DNA from: Clostridia bacterium
GTDB taxonomy: Bacteria > Bacillota > DULZ01
DNA: 6,146 nucleotides
Assembly: GCA_012520135.1 (NCBI GenBank)
Contig: JAAYOX010000199.1
Location: 1-6,146 of the forward strand
Direction of reading: 5' to 3'
Shown piece after piece: positions 4,990-6,146 of the stretch. The stretch's first letter is position 1. Every line of letters starts with the position of its first letter. Position numbers and translations under genes: made by a program. The notes below the pieces were generated by a model. It saw only the letters and a program-made list of their open reading frames with translations, searched no databases and was not told the DNA's origin.

Positions 4990-5995
4990 AATCAATCCTA
5001 TCTAATACGTTGTCTGCTAATAGAGATAACGCGGTAACCGCCACTGATGGCTCAAAAACCCTTAATTGCTCTTTAGCCATTTCTATAAAAATCTTTGCTT
5101 GCTGCTTTGCCTGTTCAAGAGCACCGGATTCATTAAGAGCAGCGACTATTTCTTCCATTTCGGCAGCAGTTGGGGGCAACTTATGTAGAAGGATTTTGAT
5201 TCTATCGCTGTATGCAGGGTGTTCCAATAATTTAATTACTGGCAGGGTAACATATCCTTGGGTTAAGTCCAGTCCAATCGGTTTACCCAGGGATTGACTG
5301 TCTCCAGTGAAATCCAAAACATCATCAATTATTTGGAAACCATAGCCTAAACACTTGCCATAATCCTCCAATGAAAGTCGCTTCACAGGCTCGGTACCTA
5401 TCAGAAGGGCCCCCACTGAGCAACTGACAGCAATGAGCTTCCCGGTCTTTTTGTTAATCCGTTCCAAGTATTGAGTTTCTGACTGGTTTATATCGCCTTT
5501 AGCCAGAGATTGCTCTATTTCCCCTTCACACATGGAACTGATGGCCTCAACTACTTGCTTTAGAACCGGCTGCAAATGGGGAGCGGACAACAGCTCAAAG
5601 GCTTTAGCAAACAAAAAGTCACCGGTCAGAACGGCAGCATGATTTCCCCAGGCGGCATTGACAGAGGGCATGCCTCTTCGGGTATCCGAATTGTCAATGA
5701 TATCGTCATGAACTAGGGACGCCATGTGGATTAATTCAATGGCAGAGGCACAAGTAATTACGTCCTCCGGATCCACTTGAAAAAGGCGTCCGCTGATACA
5801 GGCTAATAGCGGACGAATTCTTTTACCTCCTGCATTAAGCAACCGGTGGGAAATCTCTTGCACAGGTCCCGAATGTTTATTAAATTCGGCTTCCAGCTTG
5901 GCATCCACCATGGACAATTCGGGAAAATGGCGAGAAAGATCGATAACCGTTGAAGGTATATCAACCCCTTCTATAAAGGGAGACAACATTTTCAT
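4988..5995 (-). CDS. hepT: long-chain polyprenyl diphosphate synthase (HepT/IspB-type)
   Basis: The 335-residue protein is a trans-isoprenyl diphosphate synthase that lengthens allylic diphosphates with isopentenyl diphosphate, typically for menaquinone side chains. It shows GGKRIRP (56-62), the first Asp-rich motif DDIID (97-101) with the RR pair at 106-107, GEIEQ (158-162), KKTGKL (182-187), and the second Asp-rich motif DDVLD (224-228) in GFQIIDDVLDF, then GKPIGLD and VTLP (249-252). Residues -5 and -4 before the first motif are Ala and Ser, small side chains that leave the product tunnel open, so a long product (about C30-C50) is expected. HepT works with a small subunit HepS, which is not in this window, so an IspB-like single-subunit enzyme is also possible. 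The start at 5995 is preceded by AAAGGATGG nine bases upstream; the open frame extends to a GTG at 6064 without a ribosome binding site. It is convergent with glutamate dehydrogenase. No good minus-strand terminator is visible. Confidence 0.9.
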   Translation of the reverse strand: MKMLSPFIEGVDIPSTVIDLSRHFPELSMVDAKLEAEFNKHSGPVQEISHRLLNAGGKRIRPLLACISGRLFQVDPEDVITCASAIELIHMASLVHDDIIDNSDTRRGMPSVNAAWGNHAAVLTGDFLFAKAFELLSAPHLQPVLKQVVEAISSMCEGEIEQSLAKGDINQSETQYLERINKKTGKLIAVSCSVGALLIGTEPVKRLSLEDYGKCLGYGFQIIDDVLDFTGDSQSLGKPIGLDLTQGYVTLPVIKLLEHPAYSDRIKILLHKLPPTAAEMEEIVAALNESGALEQAKQQAKIFIEMAKEQLRVFEPSVAVTALSLLADNVLDRID

Positions 5996-6001
5996 ATCAA
6001 T

Positions 6002-6010
6002 CCATCCTTT
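6002..6010 (-). promoter_or_regulatory. ribosome binding site of the polyprenyl diphosphate synthase
   Basis: AAAGGATGG on the minus strand lies nine bases (measured from AAAGGA) before ATG 5995-5993 and selects that start over the in-frame upstream GTG codons. A second in-frame ATG follows two codons later at 5989. Confidence 0.6.
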
Positions 6011-6055
6011 TATTTTCACATATGTATTAGATTCTTCCCCAATTGAATTGATTTC

Positions 6056-6069
6056 AGTATACACAATTT
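6056..6069 (+). repeat. 14-base direct repeat, copy 2 (divergent promoter region)
   Basis: AGTATACACAATTT is identical to 3311-3324. It ends 10 bases before the -35 box of the rightward promoter, and on the minus strand it contains TATACT, a possible -10 box for the polyprenyl synthase gene with no good -35 partner. It could be an operator shared by two promoters, or chance. Confidence 0.4.
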
Positions 6070-6079
6070 AAAGGAAGAC

Positions 6080-6109
6080 TTGACTAAAAACACTTTAGCA
6101 AGTTAAAAT
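6080..6109 (+). promoter_or_regulatory. promoter of a gene starting beyond the right edge
   Basis: TTGACT (6080-6085) and TAAAAT (6104-6109) are 18 bases apart on the plus strand, pointing away from the polyprenyl synthase gene. Expected transcription start is about 6116. Confidence 0.6.
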
Positions 6110-6134
6110 GATAGCAGGGCAAAACACATTAACT

Positions 6135-6146
6135 AAGGAGAGAGGA
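6135..6146 (+). promoter_or_regulatory. ribosome binding site of the next gene
   Basis: AAGGAGAGAGGA ends the window about 20 bases after the predicted start of transcription. The start codon must lie within a few bases past the edge, so a rightward gene divergent from the polyprenyl synthase begins there. Nothing of its product is visible. Confidence 0.6.

Noticed and set aside
5996..6064. N-terminal extension of the polyprenyl synthase to the GTG at 6064
   Set aside because: No ribosome binding site precedes it and the extra 23 residues do not look like family sequence; ATG 5995 has AAAGGATGG at good spacing.

Overview
The window looks like a piece of chromosome from a spore-forming, low-to-mid G+C Firmicute, probably a Clostridia/Peptococcaceae-type organism. 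The evidence is a SleB/CwlJ-type spore cortex hydrolase domain, a DUF2600 (YtpB-type) C35 terpene cyclase of a kind known from spore-forming Firmicutes, strong GGAGG-type ribosome binding sites and Rho-independent terminators. The genus cannot be fixed from the sequence alone.

Layout, left to right. The first 81 bases are the edge of a neighbouring region. A membrane-bound family-21-like glycosyltransferase (82-1203, +) follows and ends at a G+C-rich hairpin (1214-1239). That hairpin also serves a tRNA gene on the opposite strand, the initiator tRNA-fMet(CAU) (1252-1327, -). The tRNA has a near-ideal sigma-A promoter (1334-1362) placed so that transcription should start at, or one base from, the mature 5' end. 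Just upstream on the same strand is a 31-codon membrane-peptide gene (1375-1470, -) with a perfect ribosome binding site, too short for ordinary gene callers. Then come a membrane-anchored SleB-type cell wall hydrolase (1638-2138, +) with its own terminator, a YtpB-type terpene cyclase (2229-3287, +), and a glutamate dehydrogenase (3396-4733, +) with its own promoter. Between glutamate dehydrogenase and the convergent polyprenyl diphosphate synthase (4988-5995, -) lies a 250-base spacer full of hairpins, including two diverged copies of one 32-base terminator and a gapped inverted repeat. The right edge (6080-6146) carries a plus-strand promoter and a ribosome binding site for a gene that starts beyond the window.

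How the genes fit together. The long-chain polyprenyl diphosphate synthase and the YtpB-type cyclase are consecutive steps of the C35 terpene route known from Bacillus subtilis: heptaprenyl diphosphate is made, then cyclised. They sit less than 2 kb apart but on opposite strands and are not one operon. The hydrolase is a spore germination/cortex type and the glycosyltransferase resembles enzymes that glycosylate membrane lipids, so much of the window touches the cell envelope or spore. Glutamate dehydrogenase and the tRNA look like ordinary housekeeping genes. I see no transposase, CRISPR array, phage gene or known riboswitch. The items most worth a second look are the 31-residue membrane peptide, the apparently leaderless and slightly aberrant initiator tRNA, and the duplicated terminator whose copies differ only by transitions.
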